From NCBI GenBank assembly GCA_023151315.1, contig JAKLJE010000018.1, positions 40,001 through 91,575 on the forward strand: 51,575 nucleotides of DNA, in the 5' to 3' direction. Position numbers and translations under genes: made by a program. The notes under the pieces were generated by a model. That model saw only the letters and a list, made by a program, of their open reading frames with translations, searched no databases and was not told the DNA's origin. Numbering within the stretch: the stretch's first letter is position 1; every line of letters starts with the position of its first letter. Below are positions 35,156-43,724 of the stretch, piece by piece. This stretch comes from Bacteroidia bacterium (GTDB taxonomy: Bacteria > Bacteroidota > Bacteroidia > Palsa-965).

Positions 35156-35869
35156 ATGGATTTCTCAATCGATAGGTATCAGCGAACCCTCACAAAGGCC
35201 ATTAATCATTTTTGGAATACAAGGAATAAGCAAACAATCGGGAGATCTAAATCTGATCAAGGAAATAGAAGCGCTGTTACCGGAGGTAAGCAACTTGACG
35301 GATTCATTGAGTTAATGACAAAGGTTGCTGTAGATATTGGGATTCCGAAAAACTGTATTTACACTAACGGTAATAAAATTCCAGGATTCTTTAGACCAAC
35401 CAAAGACTGGGATATCCTTATTATTTCCCCTAATGGTAAGTTAATTTCAGTTGTTGAATTTAAATCGCAGGTTGGCTCATTTGGAAATAATTTCAACAAT
35501 CGAACAGAAGAAGCCATAGGAAGTGCTGTTGACCTTTGGACTGCATTCAAAGAAAATGGTTATCCTCAATCTCAACCGCCATGGGTTGGTTACTTGATGT
35601 TGGTTGAACGATCAAAAAAATCTACGGCAACAGTTAAAGTTCAAGAGCCGCACTTCAAAGTCAGAAAAGAATTTAACGACACTAGCTATTTAGATCGCTA
35701 TTGCATTTTTTGCAAGAAACTAATGCAAGAAAGACATTACTCATGCACTTGTTTAATCTGGACTGATTCGAAAAAAAACTTTGGAATGGTCGATGAGGAA
35801 TTGTCATTAAATAGTTTTTTATTATCTTATATGGGTTTTCTCAAGGGCAGGCTTAACGAATTCAAATAA
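35156..35869 (+). CDS. Type II restriction endonuclease, PaeR7I/XhoI family
   Basis: A 237-residue DNA endonuclease. RSAVTGGKQLDGFIEL (39-54) and the long block VEFKSQVGSFGNNFNNRTEE (100-119) are the PaeR7I/XhoI family signature. The nuclease site is Asp86 in KDWDILII, then Glu101-x-Lys103 (VEFKSQ), a PD-(D/E)xK arrangement. Family members cut CTCGAG, the predicted target. I chose the ATG at 35156; a TTG at 35141 would add 5 residues. It overlaps the methyltransferase start by 1 base (TAATG). Codon use is clearly more AT-rich than the neighbours, suggesting acquisition. No control-protein gene is present. Confidence 0.93.
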   Translation: MDFSIDRYQRTLTKAINHFWNTRNKQTIGRSKSDQGNRSAVTGGKQLDGFIELMTKVAVDIGIPKNCIYTNGNKIPGFFRPTKDWDILIISPNGKLISVVEFKSQVGSFGNNFNNRTEEAIGSAVDLWTAFKENGYPQSQPPWVGYLMLVERSKKSTATVKVQEPHFKVRKEFNDTSYLDRYCIFCKKLMQERHYSCTCLIWTDSKKNFGMVDEELSLNSFLLSYMGFLKGRLNEFK

Positions 35870-37476
35870 TGTACGGAACAAGGTCAAACGGGAATCAACA
35901 TGGAATTGTCCTAACTAAACCAAGTATAGTTAGGGATATGCTCAATTCTGTTAATTATGTTCCTTCTGAGAATCTTGCAAACATTACAATAACAGAACCC
36001 GCAGCTGGTGATGGTGCTTTTGCAATTGAGATTATCCAGAGGCTCTACAATTCTGCAAAGAATTTTGGATTTGAATTTAATCGATCTCTATCCAATTTGG
36101 CGTTCTACGAAATTGATACTGTTAAAGTTCTAGAATTACGAAAAAACATAATTAACTTCTTAAGCTCAATTGGTGTGTCCGATCCTCCAAATATTATTTT
36201 TGAAGAAGATTTTCTATTATCCACGCCTGCTAAAAGCGATATAGTTATCGGTAATCCTCCGTATGTAAGGCATGAAAAAATTCCAGTTGATTTAAAGTTT
36301 GCTTATAAGAAGAAGTTCGGAACCTTTAAACATCGCAGTGATCTATATATTCCTTTTTTCGAGAAGGGGTTGCAAATTCTAAAAACGAATGGAACACTTT
36401 GCTTTATATGTTCGAATAGATGGTTGAAAAATCAATATGGTGAATCTCTGCGATCCCTTATTAGCAAAAAGTATTCAGTCGATTGGATTATTAACATGGA
36501 AAATGTCGATGCTTTTCAGGAGTCAGTTATAGCTTACCCTTCGATTATTAAAATCGATTATAAAGTAGGTAAACCCCAAACATACCTATACGAATCCAAG
36601 AGCATTGAAGAACTTGCCTTAATAATTCAAGGCAATGTGCGCGCTCGACAAGAGTTATCAATAAACTCTTCCAACTGGTTCGTTAATCAACCCTTAAATG
36701 GGAAAAGCGACACAAATTTGGATTTAATAGAAAATCAAAATTTTAAAATTGGAATTGGTGTCGCTACTGGATGTGATAAGGTTTATATAAGCGATGAATT
36801 TCCCGGGAAAATCGAAAATGAGCTTTTGTTGCCAATTTTAATGTCCAAAGATTTGAAAAATGACACTTTCCGATGGCGCGGAAATTACATTATTAACCCC
36901 TTCGATTTTAAAGGTGATATTATTTCACTGGAACATTTCCCTAAGGCTAAAAAGTATTTCAGTGAGCACGAAAAAGTCCTTAAGCAGCGACATGTTGCAA
37001 AAGTAAATCCGCAGAATTGGATTAAGACAATTGATAAAATAAAGTCCGAACTTGCTGCTAAACCGAAAATAATTCTACCTGACATTTCTGGGAATACACG
37101 TATTTTTATTGATGAAGGAAATTATTATCCTCACCATAATCTATACTATATCACTGGCCCCAGCCTTTTCCATCTGAAGGTTCTTGCGTCAATCTTGATG
37201 TCGGATTTCGTTCGGCTCCAGCTTTCTGAAATTAGTAACAAAATGAACGGCGGATATCCACGATGGCAAAGTCAGTATTTGAAAAAAGTAAGAATCCCAC
37301 GCATTAATTCCTTTCCTGAAAAATTCCTTGAGGAGTTGGTTATAGCTTATGATCAATTTAATCTTAAAAAAATAAATTCTTTGATTCAGGCACGGAACAT
37401 TGAAAAGTACGATATTGTTGATGGGCAATTGGCCATGTTTGAGCCTAAATTTAAATATGAATCAACCAGAATGTAA
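35869..37476 (+). CDS. N6-adenine DNA methyltransferase, partner of the PaeR7I-like enzyme
   Basis: A 535-residue gamma-type DNA adenine methyltransferase. The SAM motif I is TEPAAGDGAF (42-51), the catalytic motif IV is DIVIGNPPYVRHE (NPPY at 129-132), and a target-recognition region fills about 250-500. It would protect the CTCGAG target of the endonuclease by methylating adenine. The gene order is endonuclease first, methyltransferase second, translationally coupled by TAATG. The AT-rich composition continues to the stop. Assignment to the system rests on adjacency and length, which are like PaeR7I methylase. Confidence 0.93.
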   Translation: MYGTRSNGNQHGIVLTKPSIVRDMLNSVNYVPSENLANITITEPAAGDGAFAIEIIQRLYNSAKNFGFEFNRSLSNLAFYEIDTVKVLELRKNIINFLSSIGVSDPPNIIFEEDFLLSTPAKSDIVIGNPPYVRHEKIPVDLKFAYKKKFGTFKHRSDLYIPFFEKGLQILKTNGTLCFICSNRWLKNQYGESLRSLISKKYSVDWIINMENVDAFQESVIAYPSIIKIDYKVGKPQTYLYESKSIEELALIIQGNVRARQELSINSSNWFVNQPLNGKSDTNLDLIENQNFKIGIGVATGCDKVYISDEFPGKIENELLLPILMSKDLKNDTFRWRGNYIINPFDFKGDIISLEHFPKAKKYFSEHEKVLKQRHVAKVNPQNWIKTIDKIKSELAAKPKIILPDISGNTRIFIDEGNYYPHHNLYYITGPSLFHLKVLASILMSDFVRLQLSEISNKMNGGYPRWQSQYLKKVRIPRINSFPEKFLEELVIAYDQFNLKKINSLIQARNIEKYDIVDGQLAMFEPKFKYESTRM

Positions 37477-37559
37477 CATGCGTTAAATCTAAAAGCATTA
37501 AATTCTAGTGTTAGCAGAAGCGTTTGGCACTGGAGTGATGCGCAGCAGCAGCCCGTCAA

Positions 37560-40238
37560 CTAATCAATCACAAAACTCTTCACTCCGGAATAGCTCGTGC
37601 CGCGAATGTGTGCGTAGTAAATTCCCGGTGCGCCTTCGAATGTTACGTTGTGTGTACCTGCGCCATTCAGATTCTGCGTATGTACCACTTTGCCCATTAC
37701 ATCAATTACTTCGAGCGTGTAATTTCCGTTGCTGTTTTCAGCAGCGATGTTGATGCTGAACGAACCGTTATTCGGTGAAGGATACAGATTGATCTGCGGT
37801 TGTGTTTGTTCCACAGTTGGTGCTGATGTAAATACATCGAGATCTGTTGCCCATATACCGCGACCGAAAGTGCTCACGTAAATTTTATTGAGCGGCACGT
37901 TGAAATCAATGTCACTCACAATTACGTTCGGTAATCCTGCGCTTTGATTTACCCAGGCAGAAGCCGTTGCATTGAGAACGTAAACACCGATGTCCGTTCC
38001 GATCATCACATCTCCGCTTCCTCCCGGAATGTACTTGATGCAATTGACAGGAATGTTCGGAAGATTGAAAGAAATGTTCTGCCATGTTGTTCCTCCGTCT
38101 GTAGTACGGAATACTTTATTGCCGCCTGAGAATCCGGCACACGTAACATAAAATGTGTTGGCGTTGTTCTCTGAAATCTCAACTGAAGTGAAGTAAAGCG
38201 AGTCCGGCAAACCTGATGTGATGTTCGTCCACGATCCGCCTCCGTTTGTTGTTTTGTACAGACGTGATGGTTCGTTCAGCTCATAGCGGATTCGTTTGGC
38301 CGCAAGCAATGTATTGCTGTTTGAGTTTGAAACTGCCAAAGCTGAAAGTTCAACTGAGGAATTCACGAAAGGGAAATTCGAAATTGCATTCCATGTATTT
38401 CCGTTGTCAGTTGATTGCATGACGTTTTCAAAGCCGATGTAAATCGTTCCGGGGTTGTTGTAATCTGCAACAATCGGAGATGTCCATTCTCCGGCTTCGC
38501 TATTGACATTCGCGGAGATTCCCCACGCGCTTACGCCATCGTCAGTTGATTGATAGAAGTTGCCGTATTGGCTCGATCCGAAAATCATATTGTTGTCCAG
38601 CGGATCGAGATAGCAATCCATTCCGTCGCCACCGAAAATTGTGCTCCAGCTTGCGTTGTCGTAATAGAAAGTTGCGTTGTCTTGCGCACCGGCAACCAGT
38701 CGTCCGTCACTCATGCGAGAACTGGACAAACGATAAAACGATGTTACCTGAATTCCGTTGCTGAGATTGGTCCATTGCGTTTGCCAAGGATTTCCTCCGT
38801 TGGCTGACGACCATGATTGGGTAACAATTGCGTTTGTCTTATACACACCTCCATCACTGCACATGAAATATTGATTGGAGACCGGCTGAACTGCGAGATA
38901 GTGAATATCGCCATGTGCTGTTGGACCGTAATTCAGTGTCCAGTGTGATGCGGGTTGAAAACTTGTTCCTCCGTTGGAAGATCCGTACAAGTTAACGCCA
39001 CCAATGAAAATCTGGTCGCGATTGGTTGGAGAAACACACGCACCAATATCGTATGTTCCTTGTCCGCCTGAACTTGATCCGTCGCCTCCATCCAACACAT
39101 TGGGATTCGGACTGAGGTAATTCCAGTTGTTACCGGCGTTGGTGGTTTTGTAAATTCCGTACAATCCGCTTTGAAGATTTACAGTGATTGCGTAGATGTA
39201 ATTCACATCAGACGGAGCCATCATCAATTTCACGCGTTGTACTGTTCCTGTTGCAGGAATTCCTGTTGTAAGCAATGACCAGGTTTGTCCGAAGTTAGTT
39301 GACTTCCAAACTCCCGCACTTCCCATGTTGCTTGTAGCTACCCAACCTGTTGCCGCGTAAATTGTGTTTGGTGATCCGGGAACAGGAATCATGTCCCAGA
39401 ACAATCCGGAATTCATGTTGGTCCACGTTGCGCCGGCATCGGTTGAACGATACATACCGCTTACGCCGCAGGCAAGAACTTCATTGCTGTTAGATGGATT
39501 CACGATGATTTTACAAATGAGTGAAGCATCTTCATCGGTCATGTTGAATGTAAGTCCTGTAGATTGCCACGTTTGACCTGCATCTGTTGTTTTGTAAACA
39601 CCAACGCCGTAGTGTGTGTTGCGTTTGCGTCCGTTGAGGAACAAGCCGAACCCAATGTATTCGAAATCGCAAACAGAAATGTACATTGTGCTGTCCGGAT
39701 CATTCGGGTCAATGGCAATATCGCTGATGCGCGTTATCGGCAACTGATCTGTCATTGGTGTCCATGTAGCTCCGTTGTTTGTTGTCTTCCACATTCCGCC
39801 TTGCGCAACACCGATGTAATACGTGTTTACATCTGTTGGATGAAACGCAATACAGTTGATGCGCCCGATTCCGTTTTCCATGTAGCCCGTAAGGTTTGCA
39901 GGAATATAATCGGGACCAACAGGATACCATGCGTTGAACGCTACTTGATTGGGATCTGAGGGCTGACGCTGACGGGCAGATTCTGTTGCTGCGGTGAAAT
40001 ATTCGCTTGCATCTCCGGGTTCACCGGAACCGTCGGTGTGCATTGCCACTTCCATTTCCCAACGCTTGAATGCTTTCCAACCTTTGGTGTGCTGCAGATC
40101 TGCGGTGTCTTTCCATTGCGCATATTGCGATTGAACTTCGCGGAACGTTAAAGCGCGACCGGAATGGGTTGTAATGAATTGCTGGGCAGGCAAAGTGAGC
40201 GCACAGAAAAGTGCAGCGCCGAGGAGTATATTTTTCAT
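37560..40238 (-). CDS. T9SS-secreted protein with BNR/Asp-box propeller repeats
   Basis: An 892-residue secreted protein. The signal peptide is MKNILLGAALFCALTLPAQ. About ten Asp-box turns of the form KTT..G.TW occur (KTTNNGATW, KTTDAGQTW, RSTDAGATW, KSTNFGQTW, KTTNAGNNW, QSTDNGNTW, KTTNGGGSW, RTTDGGTTW), which is the sortilin/BNR propeller pattern. The C-terminal sorting domain is LYPSPNNGSFSI to GVKSFVID. It is probably a surface or released sugar- or protein-binding propeller. The ATG at 40238 gives the signal peptide; an ATG at 40259 falls at the -7 box. It ends 83 bases from the restriction unit, convergent with it. Confidence 0.9.
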   Translation of the reverse strand: MKNILLGAALFCALTLPAQQFITTHSGRALTFREVQSQYAQWKDTADLQHTKGWKAFKRWEMEVAMHTDGSGEPGDASEYFTAATESARQRQPSDPNQVAFNAWYPVGPDYIPANLTGYMENGIGRINCIAFHPTDVNTYYIGVAQGGMWKTTNNGATWTPMTDQLPITRISDIAIDPNDPDSTMYISVCDFEYIGFGLFLNGRKRNTHYGVGVYKTTDAGQTWQSTGLTFNMTDEDASLICKIIVNPSNSNEVLACGVSGMYRSTDAGATWTNMNSGLFWDMIPVPGSPNTIYAATGWVATSNMGSAGVWKSTNFGQTWSLLTTGIPATGTVQRVKLMMAPSDVNYIYAITVNLQSGLYGIYKTTNAGNNWNYLSPNPNVLDGGDGSSSGGQGTYDIGACVSPTNRDQIFIGGVNLYGSSNGGTSFQPASHWTLNYGPTAHGDIHYLAVQPVSNQYFMCSDGGVYKTNAIVTQSWSSANGGNPWQTQWTNLSNGIQVTSFYRLSSSRMSDGRLVAGAQDNATFYYDNASWSTIFGGDGMDCYLDPLDNNMIFGSSQYGNFYQSTDDGVSAWGISANVNSEAGEWTSPIVADYNNPGTIYIGFENVMQSTDNGNTWNAISNFPFVNSSVELSALAVSNSNSNTLLAAKRIRYELNEPSRLYKTTNGGGSWTNITSGLPDSLYFTSVEISENNANTFYVTCAGFSGGNKVFRTTDGGTTWQNISFNLPNIPVNCIKYIPGGSGDVMIGTDIGVYVLNATASAWVNQSAGLPNVIVSDIDFNVPLNKIYVSTFGRGIWATDLDVFTSAPTVEQTQPQINLYPSPNNGSFSINIAAENSNGNYTLEVIDVMGKVVHTQNLNGAGTHNVTFEGAPGIYYAHIRGTSYSGVKSFVID

Positions 40239-40256
40239 TTGGTCAGATACGTTATT

Positions 40257-40264
40257 CAAATATA
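40257..40264 (-). promoter_or_regulatory. -7 promoter box for the BNR-repeat protein
   Basis: Read on the minus strand it is TATATTTG, a perfect TANNTTTG. Transcription would begin near 40250, about 12 bases before the chosen ATG at 40238, and this excludes the in-frame ATG at 40259. Confidence 0.45.
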
Positions 40265-40338
40265 GTTCAATGCGGAGGCGGGAACAAGTAAACTGCAGTC
40301 TAATCTTACTGATTCAGCGCCTTTACGCGGGCATTTAG

Positions 40339-40346
40339 TAAATTTG
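40339..40346 (+). promoter_or_regulatory. -7 promoter box for the PlsC-like gene
   Basis: TAAATTTG, a perfect TANNTTTG, 5 bases before the ATG at 40352, implying a leaderless transcript. It diverges from the promoter of the BNR-repeat gene about 80 bases away. Confidence 0.45.
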
Positions 40347-40351
40347 CGCTT

Positions 40352-41716
40352 ATGCGTTTTCTGGGCACGGTCTTCTATTGGTATTTGTGGTATTCATTCG
40401 GCATCTGGATGGGATACTTCTATCGATTCAATCGAAAGAAAAATATCACCGGAATAGAACGTATACCATCAGATCGCCCGGTAATTTTCTGCTCCAATCA
40501 CCCGAATGCGTTTATGGATGCGATTATGGTGGGGAGCGCATTGCCGCGTCGCAATTGGTTTCTGGCGCGCTCAGATGTTTTCCGGAAAAAGGCGCTTGCG
40601 AAGTTTCTCGGCTTTGTCGGAATCATTCCGATTTATCGCGCATTGGAAGGAACGGAAAATCTTGCCAAGAATGATGAAACATTCGATAAGTGCACCGCGA
40701 TGCTGGAAGACAACAAGTGTATTCTGATTTTTTCAGAAGGACTTTGCATTCAGGAACGTCGTTTGCGTAAACTCAAGAAGGGGACAGCGCGTATTGCATT
40801 CGGAGCTGAAGAGAAGAATGACTTCAAACTGAATCTGACTATTGTGCCGGTGGGAATCAACTACGATTCTTCTCCATGGAAGTTCAGATCACGTGTTTAC
40901 ATTGAGTGCGGAGAACCTTTCGCGATGAAAGATTACGAAGCTTTGTACCGTCAGGATAAAGCCCGCGCGATGAATCAGTTTACGCGGGATCTTGAGAAGA
41001 AAATGGCGGAATGTCTCGTGATCATTGAGGACAAGGCAAATGACAAACTCGTCAACGGACTGGAAGATATTTTGCTGGATGAATGGACGGAAGCTCAAGG
41101 TCTGGATCCGGAAAATCAAAATGACAGACATATTGTTTCAAAGCAGATCGCAGGCGCTGTAAATGAGTTGACCAATACGAATGCAGAACTTGTGCTGAGC
41201 TTGCGTGAGAAAGTGGATACGTATCTGCTAGGATTAAAAGATATCGGCGTGCGTGATTGGCTGATGCGTCCGAAAGGAGTGGAGTCGATCGGCGGAACCG
41301 GATTGTTGTGGGACTTTTTATATTTCGTGTTGCTTTTTCCGCTTTGGCTTTTCGGAACGATTACGAACTACGTGCCGTACAAAGTTCCGTATGCGTTAGC
41401 GCAGAAAATTGTGAAGCACATGGAATGGCATTCATCCATCAGCGGAACCGTTGGAACATTTTTATGGCAGATATGGTACGGACTTACTTCGCTTGCAGTT
41501 GCATTGATTTTTCGCAACTGGTACATTCTCGGAGCCTACATGATTGCAATGCCGATCTGCGGTTATATCGCTCAGGAATATTGGGCAAGAATGAAAAAAG
41601 CAAAAGGGAAATCCGCTTTGCTCTCGGCGTTCCGTTCTGATAAGTCACAAGTGGAAAAACTCGTAACGCTCAGAGCAGAAATCGTTGCTGAAATGAATGC
41701 ATTGCGCAAGAACTAG
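40352..41716 (+). CDS. PlsC-type lysophospholipid acyltransferase family protein
   Basis: A 454-residue membrane acyltransferase. The catalytic histidine is in CSNHPNAFMDA (His50), but His and Asp are separated by five residues and not the canonical four. IFSEGLCIQERRLRKLKKGT (about 130-149) is the second block. A long helical middle region (about 185-300) has no family match I know. The C-terminus holds hydrophobic segments (FLYFVLLFPLWLFGTI, then VGTFLWQIWYGLTSLAVALI and ILGAYMIAMPICGYI). It probably acylates glycerol-3-phosphate, lysophosphatidate or another lipid. Confidence 0.87.
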   Translation: MRFLGTVFYWYLWYSFGIWMGYFYRFNRKKNITGIERIPSDRPVIFCSNHPNAFMDAIMVGSALPRRNWFLARSDVFRKKALAKFLGFVGIIPIYRALEGTENLAKNDETFDKCTAMLEDNKCILIFSEGLCIQERRLRKLKKGTARIAFGAEEKNDFKLNLTIVPVGINYDSSPWKFRSRVYIECGEPFAMKDYEALYRQDKARAMNQFTRDLEKKMAECLVIIEDKANDKLVNGLEDILLDEWTEAQGLDPENQNDRHIVSKQIAGAVNELTNTNAELVLSLREKVDTYLLGLKDIGVRDWLMRPKGVESIGGTGLLWDFLYFVLLFPLWLFGTITNYVPYKVPYALAQKIVKHMEWHSSISGTVGTFLWQIWYGLTSLAVALIFRNWYILGAYMIAMPICGYIAQEYWARMKKAKGKSALLSAFRSDKSQVEKLVTLRAEIVAEMNALRKN

Positions 41717-41751
41717 TTTCGCTCTCCATCCTTCTCCTTCCTCTCTCCTCA

Positions 41752-42813
41752 CTAATCTTTCACACGATTCAATCCCATACTTTTCACCATCCAATCCGGA
41801 AGTGGTTTTTCAGCAGGGCGATTTTTTAAGTTCAGATACCAGCCGAGTTTTTTAAGCACAGGAACTTTGTGCGTCTCTACGAATTCAATCAGCGTGCCAT
41901 CAGGATCCTCAATGTAACTGAAATGTCCAGCAGCTTCTCCCATGTCAAAACTGTTGGCGCTGTCTACTGTGAACGGATGTCCGTTTTTCTCGCACAGCTC
42001 TTTCAGTTCTTTCATTCCCACGATGTCAAAGCACAAGTGAATGAATCCGCGATCGCCCCACCAGCGTCCTTCGAAAATTTTGCGTGGTGTTTTGTTCAGC
42101 ACCTGAACCAATTCTATCTGACTCGATCCGAGCAAACGAGAGAACGCTCCTGCGCGTGGCTTGGAATGTTTCAGAAGCACACGACGTACTTCGACGTTTC
42201 CTCCGGGAAGATTTTTCAGATCATCAAACACGCCGGTTTTATCATAGACAACAGTGTCGTAACCCAGAATGTTGCCGTAAAATGTTTTGGACTTCTCAAT
42301 ATCAGTCACACCGAGCAATGCACCTGCAGGTCCGCCTGTGTGTTGTTTTCCTTTACCGAACCAATCGTTGCCCGGAACGATTTCGAAAATATTTCCCCAC
42401 GGATCGCGCACGAAGAAATTCGGTTGTCCGTCCGGTGAAGTTGTCAAACCACCAAGCAAATCTGCGTTACGGCTTTTCAGAAACTCGTAAGACGCTTTCA
42501 CATCGTCCGACTTCATGCGTGTAACGAAGTGTCCGATATCGCCCAGTTGAATTTCAAATGATACAGGAACAGGAGTACGGCTGGTGTATTGCCAGATTTC
42601 GAAACCACCTCCGCCTTTCATATTCACAGCAAGAATCGCATGTCGGCTGTGTCCTTTCCCGCCTGTGTACGGCAACATCAGGTTTGCTTCCGCTGCTTCT
42701 TCGAAAACCGGAACATCCATTCCGAAATTCTGACGATACCATTTGAATGCGGCGTGTACATCCGGAATTCCTATTCCTACTTGCTGTATGCCGGAGATGA
42801 TTGGCTTGCTCAT
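41752..42813 (-). CDS. Two-domain VOC/glyoxalase family protein
   Basis: A 353-residue soluble protein with two vicinal-oxygen-chelate domains, about 5-150 and about 160-320. Domain 1 has QQVGIGIPDVHAAFKWYRQN and VRDPWGNIFEIVPG; domain 2 has LLGVTDIEKSKTFYGNILGY and YIEDPDGTLIEFVETH. Such proteins are dioxygenases, glyoxalases or binding proteins; the metal-binding His/Glu positions are plausible (FIHLCFDI, IEFVE), but I cannot choose a reaction. It is divergent from the methyltransferase gene across 42 bases. Confidence 0.85.
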   Translation of the reverse strand: MSKPIISGIQQVGIGIPDVHAAFKWYRQNFGMDVPVFEEAAEANLMLPYTGGKGHSRHAILAVNMKGGGGFEIWQYTSRTPVPVSFEIQLGDIGHFVTRMKSDDVKASYEFLKSRNADLLGGLTTSPDGQPNFFVRDPWGNIFEIVPGNDWFGKGKQHTGGPAGALLGVTDIEKSKTFYGNILGYDTVVYDKTGVFDDLKNLPGGNVEVRRVLLKHSKPRAGAFSRLLGSSQIELVQVLNKTPRKIFEGRWWGDRGFIHLCFDIVGMKELKELCEKNGHPFTVDSANSFDMGEAAGHFSYIEDPDGTLIEFVETHKVPVLKKLGWYLNLKNRPAEKPLPDWMVKSMGLNRVKD

Positions 42814-42855
42814 GAATGTGAAATTAGCTGCGCGAAATTACGATAAAACAGTATT

Positions 42856-43635
42856 ATGGAGAAAGCGACTATATTTGAATATATGTCGCTGCGCCGTAAA
42901 GGACTTGAACTGGCTAAAATGATTGCCGGAACGCATTTTACAGATACCTCGGATGAATTCATCAACTGGTTGCTTGTAAGTAATGCCGGTATGCAACATC
43001 GTGGGAATGTGGCGTGTTTTGAGCATGCGATTAAAAATCTTCCGAATGATTATCCAATACTGGAAATCGGTGCTCACGCGGGTCAATCTGCCAACATCAT
43101 TTGTTATCTGCTGAGGAAATTTGGTAAATCGAACCAGGTTGTCTCAGTTGATCCCTGGATTGTTCGCGGGTACAAGGATGAACAAACGTCGGACGCGACG
43201 TATCTTGAAAATCTGGCTGGTGATCCCGAAGTGAATCGTGTGGATTTCGCAGATTTCATCAAAGACTCCTATCTCAGAAATACTGAATTCTTCAGTAAGT
43301 CTAATCTGCCTTATGTTTTCCGCAATACGTCCGATGAGTTCTTCTCACTATTGAAATCCGGCGATGGAATTATGGATCTGCGCAACAGAGAATTAAAAAC
43401 GGATTTGCGTTTCTCCATGGTTTATATTGACGGAAATCACGATTACGATTTTGCAAAACGTGATTTTGAGAACGCGCATGAACGACTGGCAGAAGGCGGA
43501 TTTATTTTATTTGATGATTCCGAAGATCACAGCAACTTCGGTTGTGCGCAGTTGGCAAGAGAAATTGAAAGTCATTCCGATTACACATTGGTGATGAAAA
43601 ATCCGAACAGATTGTTGCGTAAGAACAAAAGTTAA
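42856..43635 (+). CDS. Class I SAM-dependent methyltransferase
   Basis: A 259-residue soluble methyltransferase of the Methyltransf_24 type. Motif I is ILEIGAHAGQS (about 70-80), then VVSVDPWIV and SMVYIDGNHDYDFAKRDFEN (about 194-213), with AEGGFILFDDSEDHSNFG closing the fold. The D-G-N-H-D motif is typical of the cephalosporin-hydroxylase/macrocin-methyltransferase-like branch, where Asp binds metal. The substrate is unknown; a surface-glycan or natural-product target is possible. It is followed after 89 bases by the SpoIIE phosphatase gene. Confidence 0.85.
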   Translation: MEKATIFEYMSLRRKGLELAKMIAGTHFTDTSDEFINWLLVSNAGMQHRGNVACFEHAIKNLPNDYPILEIGAHAGQSANIICYLLRKFGKSNQVVSVDPWIVRGYKDEQTSDATYLENLAGDPEVNRVDFADFIKDSYLRNTEFFSKSNLPYVFRNTSDEFFSLLKSGDGIMDLRNRELKTDLRFSMVYIDGNHDYDFAKRDFENAHERLAEGGFILFDDSEDHSNFGCAQLAREIESHSDYTLVMKNPNRLLRKNKS

Positions 43636-43676
43636 TTGCAGCACCAGTTGCGTTGATTTTATCGTGTTTACTCAGT

Positions 43677-43709
43677 TTGTTCACTGATCTCCGTGGATTT
43701 GTAGCTTTG
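43677..43709 (+). promoter_or_regulatory. Candidate promoter of the TPR-SpoIIE gene
   Basis: TTG (43677-43679, within CAGTTTGTT), 22 bases, then TAGCTTTG (43702-43709), a perfect -7 box. Transcription would begin near 43716, about 9 bases before the ATG at 43725. Confidence 0.5.
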
Positions 43710-43724
43710 TATTTCAAACCCATC

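Noticed and set aside
37508-37753. An 81-residue plus-strand open frame next to the restriction unit, beginning LAEAFGTGV
   Set aside because: EAFGTG recalls branched-chain aminotransferases, but the match is only a few residues and most of the frame is antisense to the BNR-repeat gene.
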